From Thermoguttaceae bacterium (GTDB lineage: Bacteria > Planctomycetota > Planctomycetia > Pirellulales > Thermoguttaceae): a stretch of DNA of 64,000 nt. Position numbers and translations under genes: made by a program. The notes under the pieces are model-generated. The model did no database searches, was not told the origin of the DNA, and saw only the letters and a program-made list of their open reading frames with translations. The DNA lies in NCBI GenBank assembly GCA_017939795.1, contig JAGBAA010000086.1, positions 20,298-84,297 of the forward strand. The letters run 5' to 3'. Shown in pieces: positions 28,206 through 35,511 of the stretch (position 1 is the first letter of the stretch; every line of letters starts with the position of its first letter).

Positions 28206-29846
28206 ATGGTCGATTTGAAATTGGTGGCGGGTGTTCATGAAGAGCCGAGTCTTGATGAGATGCCGGTTCGCGCAATGATCCGTTTTTGGAAGACGGAATG
28301 TGCGAAGAAGATGGTGATCGCAGACCTTCAGACGGAGCTGACCGGATTTAAGGCACTTGTCGCGGCTCTGGTCCTTCGCCGTAAATTTCGCCGTCTGCTT
28401 GCTGCGGATGAGAAAAATGTCGGTCTGCTCATTCCCCCGTGCGTGCCGTCCGTGCTCGCGAATGCTGCACTGACGATGGATTCCCGCGTGACGGTGAACC
28501 TGAACTACACGGTGAGTCCCGATGTGCTGAACCGGTGCATCAAAAAGGTGGGGATCCGCCATTTGGTCACGAGCCGGAAGGTTTTGGAAAAATTTAATTT
28601 TGATCCGGAATGCGACGTGATCTTTCTGGAAGATGTGAAGGCGAGCGTCACGGCGTGGGATAAAGTGAGTGCGCTTGCGCTTGCGATGCTGCCTGTCTCT
28701 GTAATTTTCCGCAAACTTGGACTTGATCGTCTGGATCCGGACGACGTGATGGCGATCCTCTTCACGTCCGGTTCGACGGGGATGCCGCGCGGGGTGATGC
28801 TCTCGCACAAAAACATCGCTGGAAACATCAAGTGCTTTGCGGATCTCTACGGTTTTACGGTACAGTCCGGGGACAGTATGCTCGGAGCACTTCCGTTTTT
28901 CCATTCCTTCGGTTTTACCGGCCCGCTGTGGACGGTACTGACGCGCGGTTTGTCGGGGTTCTACCATGTTTCGCCGCTTGAATACCGGCCGATCCAGCGT
29001 CTTTGCCGTAAATACCAACCGACGATGTTTCTGGGAACTCCGACGTTCCTCCGTACTTACGCACGCCGTATGGAACGTGAAGATCTTGCCTCGGTGAAGC
29101 TGGTCATCACGGGGGGAGAACGCTGCACGAAAGAACTCGCAGATGAGTACGAAAATCGGTTCGGCATCCGTCCGACTCAGGGATACGGCATCACGGAGAC
29201 TGCGCCAGTCATTTCTGCGAACGTGCCGGAGTCGCACAATTTGCGCGGCTGGGCGGGACCGCTTTCCAAAGATGAGTCAGTCGGTTTCCCCATGCCGGGG
29301 ATCCAGGTGAAGGTTCTGGATCTGCAAACAGGGGAACCGTGCGGCGTGAATGAAGTCGGGATGGCCTGGGTCAAGGGCAATAATGTCATGAAAGGCTACT
29401 ATGGCGAGCCGGAAAAGACCGCGGAAGTCATCAAGGACGGCTGGTATTGCACGGGAGACCTCGTGCGGATGGATGAGGATAATTTCATTTTCATCGCCGG
29501 ACGCATGAGCCGTTTTGCGAAGATCGGCGGAGAAATGGTCCCGCACGAAGGTTTGGAAGATATGCTGAATCAGGTTCTGGGCAATAAAGCGGAAGAAGAA
29601 CCGAAGATCTGCGTTACGTCAGTCTCTGACCCGAAAAAGGGTGAGCGTCTTGTGGTCCTCTATACCGAGTTGACCTGTTCGCTTGATGAGATCTCGGAAA
29701 AACTGAAAGAAATGAAAGTCCCGAATCTCTGGATCCCTGGGAAGGACTCGTATTTCCAGGTCGACGCGATCCCGCTTCTTGGAACTGGAAAACTGAATCT
29801 TTTCGAGATCCACGAAATCGCGAAAAAGTGCGTGAAGCAGGATTAG
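28206..29846 (+). CDS. AMP-binding acyl-CoA/acyl-ACP synthetase (Aas-like)
   Basis: Activates a fatty acid with ATP to an acyl-adenylate and transfers it to CoA or ACP. The P-loop-like A3 motif is 'LFTSGSTGMPRGVMLSHKN'. A5 is 'QGYGITETAPVIS'. A7/A8 is 'GWYCTGDLVRMDEDNFIFIAGRMSRFAKIGGEMV'-like (positions about 410-445). The catalytic Lys of A10 is in 'LLGTGKLN'. The overall pattern, including the 'NLNYTVSPDVLNRC' region, resembles the synthetase half of bifunctional Aas (2-acylglycerophosphoethanolamine acyltransferase). The PlsC half is absent, so it may recycle fatty acids into phospholipid with a separate acyltransferase. 546 residues. AGGAG precedes the ATG. Monocistronic with its own promoter and terminator. 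Confidence 0.9.
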   Translation: MVDLKLVAGVHEEPSLDEMPVRAMIRFWKTECAKKMVIADLQTELTGFKALVAALVLRRKFRRLLAADEKNVGLLIPPCVPSVLANAALTMDSRVTVNLNYTVSPDVLNRCIKKVGIRHLVTSRKVLEKFNFDPECDVIFLEDVKASVTAWDKVSALALAMLPVSVIFRKLGLDRLDPDDVMAILFTSGSTGMPRGVMLSHKNIAGNIKCFADLYGFTVQSGDSMLGALPFFHSFGFTGPLWTVLTRGLSGFYHVSPLEYRPIQRLCRKYQPTMFLGTPTFLRTYARRMEREDLASVKLVITGGERCTKELADEYENRFGIRPTQGYGITETAPVISANVPESHNLRGWAGPLSKDESVGFPMPGIQVKVLDLQTGEPCGVNEVGMAWVKGNNVMKGYYGEPEKTAEVIKDGWYCTGDLVRMDEDNFIFIAGRMSRFAKIGGEMVPHEGLEDMLNQVLGNKAEEEPKICVTSVSDPKKGERLVVLYTELTCSLDEISEKLKEMKVPNLWIPGKDSYFQVDAIPLLGTGKLNLFEIHEIAKKCVKQD

Positions 29847-29905
29847 TGCTGCTTTCCATGGTCGAGAACCAGATAAGCTCACGTTCTTTCCAGGATGAAA
29901 ATCAG

Positions 29906-29967
29906 AAACCCTCGCCGTTTCGGCCAGTTCTTCCAAGTGGGGATCGCCCGAAACCGTGAGGGTTTTT
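29906..29967 (+). terminator. Large hairpin terminator between convergent genes
   Basis: aaaccctc (29906-29913) pairs with gagggttt (29958-29965), with inner tttcgg/ccgaaa pairing. It is followed by T on the plus strand. It could also end the minus-strand phosphatase transcript. Confidence 0.7.
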
Positions 29968-30025
29968 GGGTTTGGAATCCGTCGGTTCAGGAATGGAGAG
30001 CAACTTCAGGAAAACGGGGCTAACT

Positions 30026-30742
30026 TCAGGAACGGAGTCTTCCCGCAGCATCCAGCTGGATCATTTCTCCGGAATCGATCTCCCGTGCGGTCAGCCACCC
30101 GCCGCCGTAGAGACACGTATCGATGCAGATGATGTGCCCTTTGTCCAGAATATTCCCACTTCGCTGTGCCGAGTGTCCGACGTAGAACGTTTTTCCGGAA
30201 AAGTGCGGTCCCGGTATCGAAACACGCAGACGATGGTAGAGCAGGGCCTGGATAGGCTGTTCGCTCATTTCCAGTTCCGGAATGTACGCCGCGTGCGTAA
30301 AGTTGGCGTTTGGCGACTCATGGTAAAGGACGGTCTCTGCGAGAAACCGGAGATGCGGTTCCGGCAGCTGGGAGATCCGCGTCGTGAGCGGTCCGTAGGA
30401 GGCGAGAGTCTGCCTCCCGCCAAGATCGAGCCAGTCGCTACGGAGGAAGCTGGATTTTTTCCCGAAGATCCTCTTCCAGAATGAATCGTTCGTCTGGCCG
30501 TTTTGTTCCCGTTCGAGCAGCTCGAGAAGCATTGCTTCATGGTTTCCCCGGAGCGTCACGAGTCGACATTCGGAACGAAGGCGCAAAAGCCGGTCGATCA
30601 CGCCGCGGGAATCGGGACCGCGGTCAATGTAGTCGCCGAGCATCACGACCGTGTCGTCTTTTTGCGGTTCGATCCGGTCCAAAATACGGCACAGTGCCAG
30701 CGAAAAGCCGTGCACGTCACCGATCGCCCAGGTTTTTGCCAT
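30026..30742 (-). CDS. Serine/threonine-type protein phosphatase or Ap4A hydrolase (PPP-family metallophosphoesterase)
   Basis: 238 residues with the PPP signature in order: 'AIGDVHG' (residues 6-12), 'VMLGDYIDRGPDSRGV', 'LRGNHEAM', and later His residues in 'YHESPNANFTHAAYIP' and 'YVGHSAQRS'. These form the two-metal site. Bacterial members dephosphorylate Ser/Thr/Tyr or split diadenosine tetraphosphate; sequence alone does not decide. AGAGGAAAA precedes the ATG. It is the last gene of a minus-strand run (apbE, small protein, mqnC, this gene), 65 bases after mqnC. Confidence 0.9.
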   Translation of the reverse strand: MAKTWAIGDVHGFSLALCRILDRIEPQKDDTVVMLGDYIDRGPDSRGVIDRLLRLRSECRLVTLRGNHEAMLLELLEREQNGQTNDSFWKRIFGKKSSFLRSDWLDLGGRQTLASYGPLTTRISQLPEPHLRFLAETVLYHESPNANFTHAAYIPELEMSEQPIQALLYHRLRVSIPGPHFSGKTFYVGHSAQRSGNILDKGHIICIDTCLYGGGWLTAREIDSGEMIQLDAAGRLRS

Positions 30743-30807
30743 GGTTTTCCTCTTTTCTTTTGGGGGCTATGTATCTACGTGTCTCCGCGTCTGGAAATTT
30801 CCGGGAC

Positions 30808-31914
30808 CTACTCCATGAGCTGGTAGAAAACATTTCGTTTTTTCGGCTCAAATCCGGCGTTGCGGATGACGGAGCGGAGTTCCTGTTCCGTTGCGTGGAA
30901 GACGGTGCCGCAGGAAGCGACGACGTTTTCCTCGATCATGAGGCTCCCCATGTCGTTTGCGCCAAACGCGAGCGCGAGCTGACCGATCCGCATTCCCTGC
31001 GTGACCCAACTTGCCTGAATGTTCGGCACATTGTCGAGAAATAGACGCGCGATGGCGAGCGTTTTCAGGTACTCGAACGTACCGACTTTTTTTGCCGAAA
31101 ATTCACGGAACGGCTGGTAGGTCCACGAGATGAAGGCCGTGAAGCCGTGAGTTTCATCCTGAAGATCACGAATGCGCTCCAGATGTGCCGTCCGGTGAGC
31201 GTACGTTTCTGCGTGACCGAACATCATGGTCGCGGTCGAGTTTCCGCCCATTTCGTGCCAGAGACGCATGACGCGGAGCCAGTCGTCGGTTCTGATTTTT
31301 TTAGGGCTGACTTTTTCACGGACCTCATCGTCCAGAATTTCTGCACCGCCTCCGGGGATCGTGCCAAGTCCGGCCGTTCGCAGACGGTGAAGGACTTCCT
31401 CCATCGAAATTCCTTCCAGCCGGGCGAGATACCAGACTTCTGTCGCACTCAGACCGTGAATGTTGAGTGCCGGGTAACGCTCGCGGATCGCCGTGAAGAG
31501 CGACTCGAACCACTCAAGCCGAAGCTGGGGATTCAGACCGCCCTGCAATAGGATCTGATTTCCGCCGAGTTCCAGCGTCTCATCGATCTTCCGAAACATT
31601 TCGTCCCGCGAAATGACGTATGCTTCCGGATCCTCCGCGTCGCAGGAAAATCCGCAGAACCGGCATCGGCACTCGCAGACGTTCGTGTAGTTGATGTTTC
31701 GGTCCACATTGTACGTGCGGTAGTTTTCCGGATGCAGACGGCGCGACATTTTCTGTGCCGCAAGTCCCAGCAGTGCCAGGTCCGCGGAGTGGAAAAGAGC
31801 GAGTGCCTCGTCTTTCGTCAGCCGATGGTTTCCTTCTGCGGTTTCAAGGAGGAGCTTTTTCAGGTTTCGAGTCATTTTTTCAGGATTTCCGATCTGTGCG
31901 GTCTCAAAGTACAT
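30808..31914 (-). CDS. mqnC: Cyclic dehypoxanthinyl futalosine synthase (radical SAM)
   Basis: Catalyses the radical cyclisation in the futalosine route to menaquinone. The 4Fe-4S cluster motif CxxxCxxC is at C80, C84 and C87 in 'NYTNVCECRCRFCGF', just after 'VDRNINYT'. Other family blocks are 'ILLQGGLNPQL', 'HGLSATEV', 'TIPGGGAEILDDEVREKVSP' (in part), 'NSTATMMFGHAET', 'FTAFISWTYQPF', 'ARLFLDNVPNIQASWVT' and 'GANDMGSLMIEENVV'. The length of 368 is typical. The start could be 31914 or the internal ATG at 31875; neither has a good ribosome binding site. Other mqn genes are not in the window. Confidence 0.93.
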   Translation of the reverse strand: MYFETAQIGNPEKMTRNLKKLLLETAEGNHRLTKDEALALFHSADLALLGLAAQKMSRRLHPENYRTYNVDRNINYTNVCECRCRFCGFSCDAEDPEAYVISRDEMFRKIDETLELGGNQILLQGGLNPQLRLEWFESLFTAIRERYPALNIHGLSATEVWYLARLEGISMEEVLHRLRTAGLGTIPGGGAEILDDEVREKVSPKKIRTDDWLRVMRLWHEMGGNSTATMMFGHAETYAHRTAHLERIRDLQDETHGFTAFISWTYQPFREFSAKKVGTFEYLKTLAIARLFLDNVPNIQASWVTQGMRIGQLALAFGANDMGSLMIEENVVASCGTVFHATEQELRSVIRNAGFEPKKRNVFYQLME

Positions 31915-31961
31915 CCGGGCCGAACGGTTTGGAGGATGAGTCCGTGGTCAACGCGGATGAG

Positions 31962-32174
31962 TCAGTGATCGACACGGAATTGCGTTTTGTCCGCGACTTC
32001 CTCAATGTTTTTGATTTTTTTGATGATGGCCTCACGCTCTTTTTCCATGGCGCGCGCCCGTCCGCACGAGCACATCATCTTCCGCCGCCCGATCAGGTGC
32101 GAAAAACCGATCGAGAAGAAGAAAAAGAGAAACATTCCGACCGCGATCGCGATCGTGATGAGCAGGGTCTTCAT
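31962..32174 (-). CDS. Small membrane protein with a CxC motif (possible NqrM-like)
   Basis: 70 residues: one strong N-terminal membrane helix ('LLITIAIAVGMFLFFFFSIGF'), then 'GRRKMMCSCGRARAM' and a charged helix. AGGACCTCC lies before the ATG. Size, topology and the 'GRR...CSCG' segment directly after the helix resemble NqrM (DUF539), the small maturation factor that often sits beside apbE and serves Na+-NQR. NqrM normally has four Cys and this has two, so the call is tentative. It lies between apbE (67 bases upstream) and mqnC (47 bases downstream) on the same strand. Confidence 0.75.
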   Translation of the reverse strand: MKTLLITIAIAVGMFLFFFFSIGFSHLIGRRKMMCSCGRARAMEKEREAIIKKIKNIEEVADKTQFRVDH

Positions 32175-32241
32175 TTGGGGAGGTCCTTTCTGTTTCGAGT
32201 TTTGATTTTCAGCTTTCGCGCAGCAGACTGATCCTTGGGGT

Positions 32242-33411
32242 TCAATCCAGTTTAAGGGGACTGGTCCTAATTTGAGGCGGCGTCGGCGGCGCAGGTTCTT
32301 TCAGGACACGTGTCTCGTCCAGATACGGATTCAGCGTACATGGGAAGTTTACGCTTTCGGAGCGGATCTTTTGGCCATCCTGAATGAGGAAAAGGACCCA
32401 AAGATCTTCGCGCTTTGCGGCAAGTTTGCCTTCTTCCGGACCAAGGACCATCAGGGCCGTCGCCCAGGCGTCCGCCGTCATGCAGTCCTGCGCCAGGACC
32501 GAAACGGAAACGAGCGCGTGCTCTACGGGATAGCCGGTCCGCGGATCAATGATGTGCGAACGCCGGCGTCCGTTTTCGAGCTTGAAGTTCCGGTAGTCTC
32601 CCGAGGTGGCGAGAGCTTGCCCGGCATGCGCCTTTCCGGAGAGTTCCGCGGCACCGAAGATCAGGTTGGAGTCGGGAATCGGCAGCTCGATCCCAATGCG
32701 CCACGGTTTTTCGAGATGATTCGCGCCTTGTGCGTAAACTTCACCGCCGACTTCGACCATAAAATTTTCGAAACCGAAGGATCTTAGCGTCTTTACCGCC
32801 TGGTCGACGCCGTATCCTTTCGCGATGCTGGAAAGGTCCACATTCAGTCCCGTTTTTGTGCGCCGGAGCATTTTTTCATTGGGAGAACCAGAGACGATCT
32901 CAAGTGCCTCCCAGCCGATCTGCGCTTTTGCGTCAGCGATCGCTTCCGGGGAGGGGATCTCCGGCATTTCGGAATCTCCGCGCGTCGGCCCAAATTTCCA
33001 GAGATTCACCAGCGGACCGACCGTCACGTCGTAGGCACCGTCTGTTTTTCGGGAAATTTCCAAAGCTTTTTCCATCACGAACGCCAGCTCCGGCGAAAGG
33101 GAAAAGTCTTCCGAAAGGTCCGTCTGTGCGTTGAGGCGCGAAAGTTCGGTAAACTCCTTCCACGTGGACATTCGGTAGTCTACAGCTTTGAGCGATTCTT
33201 CCAGTGCGGTCTGGATCTTTTCAGCGGTCGGGGGATCGATCGGATGCCTGGAGTCTGCCTTGACCGTCACGTGCCAGACGGTTCCCATCGTCTCGCCTTC
33301 AAACCGGATGAGCTGCGGAGCTGCGTGGGAGCAGAATGCGCCGATCACAGTCAGGATCGCCGTGATGGAAAGGAGGAAGATCAGAATGAAAGTCTGCCTT
33401 TTTGAACCCAT
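32242..33411 (-). CDS. apbE: FAD:protein FMN transferase (ApbE family), copy 2
   Basis: 389 residues. A signal or anchor helix ('FILIFLLSITAILTVIGAFC') is followed by canonical ApbE blocks: 'EGETMGTVWHVTV', 'MSTWKEFTELSRLNA', 'KTDGAYDVTVGPLVNLW', 'VDLSSIAKGYGVDQA', 'FMVEVGGEVYAQG', 'ALATSGDYRNF', 'SHIIDPRTGYPVEHA' and 'TADAWATALMVLG'. The Asp/Thr residues of the Mg-FAD site are all present, unlike the more divergent copy at 7248. I chose the ATG at 33411 because the extra 18 N-terminal residues from 33465 are highly charged and untypical. It heads the apbE-small protein-mqnC-phosphatase run; a promoter lies at 33595-33622. Confidence 0.94.
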   Translation of the reverse strand: MGSKRQTFILIFLLSITAILTVIGAFCSHAAPQLIRFEGETMGTVWHVTVKADSRHPIDPPTAEKIQTALEESLKAVDYRMSTWKEFTELSRLNAQTDLSEDFSLSPELAFVMEKALEISRKTDGAYDVTVGPLVNLWKFGPTRGDSEMPEIPSPEAIADAKAQIGWEALEIVSGSPNEKMLRRTKTGLNVDLSSIAKGYGVDQAVKTLRSFGFENFMVEVGGEVYAQGANHLEKPWRIGIELPIPDSNLIFGAAELSGKAHAGQALATSGDYRNFKLENGRRRSHIIDPRTGYPVEHALVSVSVLAQDCMTADAWATALMVLGPEEGKLAAKREDLWVLFLIQDGQKIRSESVNFPCTLNPYLDETRVLKEPAPPTPPQIRTSPLKLD

Positions 33412-33594
33412 GGTCTGCCTTTGGTTTTTCTTTCGGAATGCCGTTTTTCCCGAATCGCCGTCCATTTTTTGATCTTATGCAGGAGTTTGATGCGGTGATC
33501 CTGTGCGTCTCGTCTGCCCGGTTTCTCCTTTGGGAAGGGGAATGAAGTCTCATGGTGTCCCTGAGACTCCGGAAAGAAGACGAGACCATCTTTT

Positions 33595-33622
33595 ATTTTA
33601 CCCGGTTTTTCTCTGGAGTCAA
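33595..33622 (-). promoter_or_regulatory. Promoter of the apbE-mqnC operon
   Basis: On the minus strand, TTGACT (33622-33617), a 16-bp spacer and TAAAAT (33600-33595). Confidence 0.7.
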
Positions 33623-33718
33623 GTGTGTACGCAGAAAAAAACGCAAAATAAACGGTTCGCGCAGAAAGAAAATGGAGTTTCCGACGGGGATCCGACAGAA
33701 TACGGGGCTGGGGGCCAT

Positions 33719-33751
33719 GTGTTTGCCGTGTGTTTGCCGTGTGTTTGCCGT
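33719..33751. repeat. Three perfect copies of an 11-bp tandem repeat (gtgtttgccgt)
   Basis: Units lie at 33719-33729, 33730-33740 and 33741-33751, in the apbE/ExbB-like intergenic region. Confidence 0.93.
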
Positions 33752-33815
33752 GCGGTATGTCCGGCTTGCCTGGAAAAAGAGGCAGAAAAGTGCCTGGGAT
33801 TTTCCATTAATGGAC

Positions 33816-33844
33816 TTGACGAATTCCGTGAAATCGTGTATCCT
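33816..33844 (+). promoter_or_regulatory. Possible promoter of the ExbB-like operon
   Basis: TTGACG (33816-33821), a 17-bp spacer and TATCCT (33839-33844), 49 bases before the ATG. Confidence 0.5.
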
Positions 33845-33893
33845 TCCGCGGAATCGATTCATTTTTTGTGCCAGCACATGCAGGAGCCGGAGT

Positions 33894-35366
33894 ATGGGTG
33901 CCTCAAAATTTTCCAAATTCGTCAACTCGCCAATTTTCTGGGGGATCGGCCTCACGGGGATCTTCTATTCGCTGCTTTTGACCCGCATCGTGCAGATCGA
34001 GGCGGTTTCGCATTATTTTGTTTCGGCGGAAGGCGAGATCCTGTCCATTCCGTTCGTTGAGATCCTGATGTTTTTCATCGGGTTTTGCGCTTTGGCGTTC
34101 AAGCTGACGGAGATCCGTTTTCAGATGAGCTGGATCACGAAGCAGGAAGCCTCTTCGGAAACCTTTTTCCCAAAGCCGGAAACCGGATTTTTCTCGCCGG
34201 AAAATGCCCGTGAAATGACCGCAAAATTGAATGAGATCCCGGAAAAAGTCGCCAACGGTTACTTTATTCAGCGTTTGAAGGCATCTCTCGATTTTATTGT
34301 GCGGAATGGTTCCGCCCATGGATTCAGCGACGAAATGAAATATCTTGCGGATCTGGATGCGGCACGTATGGGGCAGAGCTACTCGTTCATCCGCGTCATC
34401 ATCTGGGCGATCCCGATCCTCGGATTTCTCGGAACCGTCATGGGGATCACGCTCGCCATTGGAGGCCTCGGAGGCAACCTTTCCGACACGGAAACCACGC
34501 TGCCGAAAATGATCGCGGACTTGAGTTTTGCGTTCGATACGACGGCACTGGCGCTGAGTTTCTCGATCGTTCTGATGTTTTTCCAGTTCTTTGTCGAAAA
34601 ACTGGAAAATCGTCTTCTGAATTGTGTCGATGAGCAGACGAACCGTGAGCTTGCCGGCCGATTCGAGGAGTACTCTGATTCTCCAGAAGGGATCGTGCGG
34701 GCCGTGAAAGCGCATGGAGAAGAACTCTCCGGACTTCTTGAGCAGCAGATGAGGCGGCAAAGCGCGATTTGGGAAGAGTCTTTCCGAAACGTTGAGGTCG
34801 AATGGACCCGGCGTCTGGAATCTGTCGGCACGATGATGGCGGATTCCCTGCAGGCGGCCTTTGAGCGTGCTGCGGAAAAAATGGCCTCTCAGTGCTGCGC
34901 GTCGATTGGAATGCAGATCTCGATGGAATTGGAAAAACTGCTGAAGAATACCATCACGCTTCAGTGGATGAGTCATGTTGCGGAACTGAAGGACGTTCAG
35001 AAGACGCTCAGCGAACAGTGCGAGGTCCTCCATGAGGCGATGCGTCAGAATGTTGAGTATTTTGCGCAGAATAATTCGATCCTTTCCCAGTACAGTCAGA
35101 AAATCGTGGAACTTGGCGCAGCGGTTGAGCTTTCCGTTTCCAAGCTGGAACATGTTTCCAGTTCGACAGAAAAGATGGCAAACGCAGGCCTTCAGATGTC
35201 TGAGGCCGGAGAGAAAATCGTGAAGATGGAAAATGTCCTGGCGCAGAATCTTTCGACGCTTCAGGGTGCGCGTGATTTTGAGCGGACCGTCGCCCAGCTT
35301 TCCAGTGCCGTATCGATCCTTGCGCAGTGGCTTGAGGAAGTGAAGGCAAGCCGAAAGCCGGTTTGA
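33894..35366 (+). CDS. MotA/TolQ/ExbB-family proton-channel protein with long coiled-coil tail
   Basis: 490 residues. There are two N-terminal hydrophobic helices (about 12-32 and 50-72), a cytoplasmic segment, then the conserved pair of helices of the MotA/TolQ/ExbB family ('IIWAIPILGFLGTVMGITLAIGGL', in part, and 'LSFAFDTTALALSFSIVLMFFQFF', in part). The Gly-rich 'GFLGTVMGI' and 'FDTTALAL' are the signature. About 200 further residues form a Gln/Glu-rich helical tail with heptad-like spacing. I chose the ATG at 33894 because GGAG precedes it and the helices then begin naturally; the frame extends further upstream but lacks coding character there. The next gene encodes the probable partner. 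Together they would form an ion-driven force-transmitting complex. Confidence 0.9.
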   Translation: MGASKFSKFVNSPIFWGIGLTGIFYSLLLTRIVQIEAVSHYFVSAEGEILSIPFVEILMFFIGFCALAFKLTEIRFQMSWITKQEASSETFFPKPETGFFSPENAREMTAKLNEIPEKVANGYFIQRLKASLDFIVRNGSAHGFSDEMKYLADLDAARMGQSYSFIRVIIWAIPILGFLGTVMGITLAIGGLGGNLSDTETTLPKMIADLSFAFDTTALALSFSIVLMFFQFFVEKLENRLLNCVDEQTNRELAGRFEEYSDSPEGIVRAVKAHGEELSGLLEQQMRRQSAIWEESFRNVEVEWTRRLESVGTMMADSLQAAFERAAEKMASQCCASIGMQISMELEKLLKNTITLQWMSHVAELKDVQKTLSEQCEVLHEAMRQNVEYFAQNNSILSQYSQKIVELGAAVELSVSKLEHVSSSTEKMANAGLQMSEAGEKIVKMENVLAQNLSTLQGARDFERTVAQLSSAVSILAQWLEEVKASRKPV

Positions 35367-35511
35367 ATTTTGCCGGATCCACGTCCCAATGCGGATGTTT
35401 TGTGAGTGTGTGAGTCCGTGAGTCCGTGAGTGCCGTTCTGAAATTCACGCATTTTCCGGCCTTTTTGAGTAAACGTCATCCTATTTTTCAGAGCAGATCA
35501 GGGAAACCGAA

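Larger units (their letters stand above)
33412..33893. other. Divergent intergenic region between apbE and the ExbB-like gene
   Basis: Holds the apbE promoter (33595-33622), an 11-bp tandem repeat (33719-33751) and a possible promoter for 33894. The long frames crossing it are upstream extensions of the 33894 gene without ribosome binding sites. Confidence 0.65.

Noticed and set aside
33903..35153. 416-codon minus-strand frame opposite the ExbB-like gene
   Set aside because: The plus strand encodes recognisable channel helices; the minus frame is His/Arg-rich without motifs.
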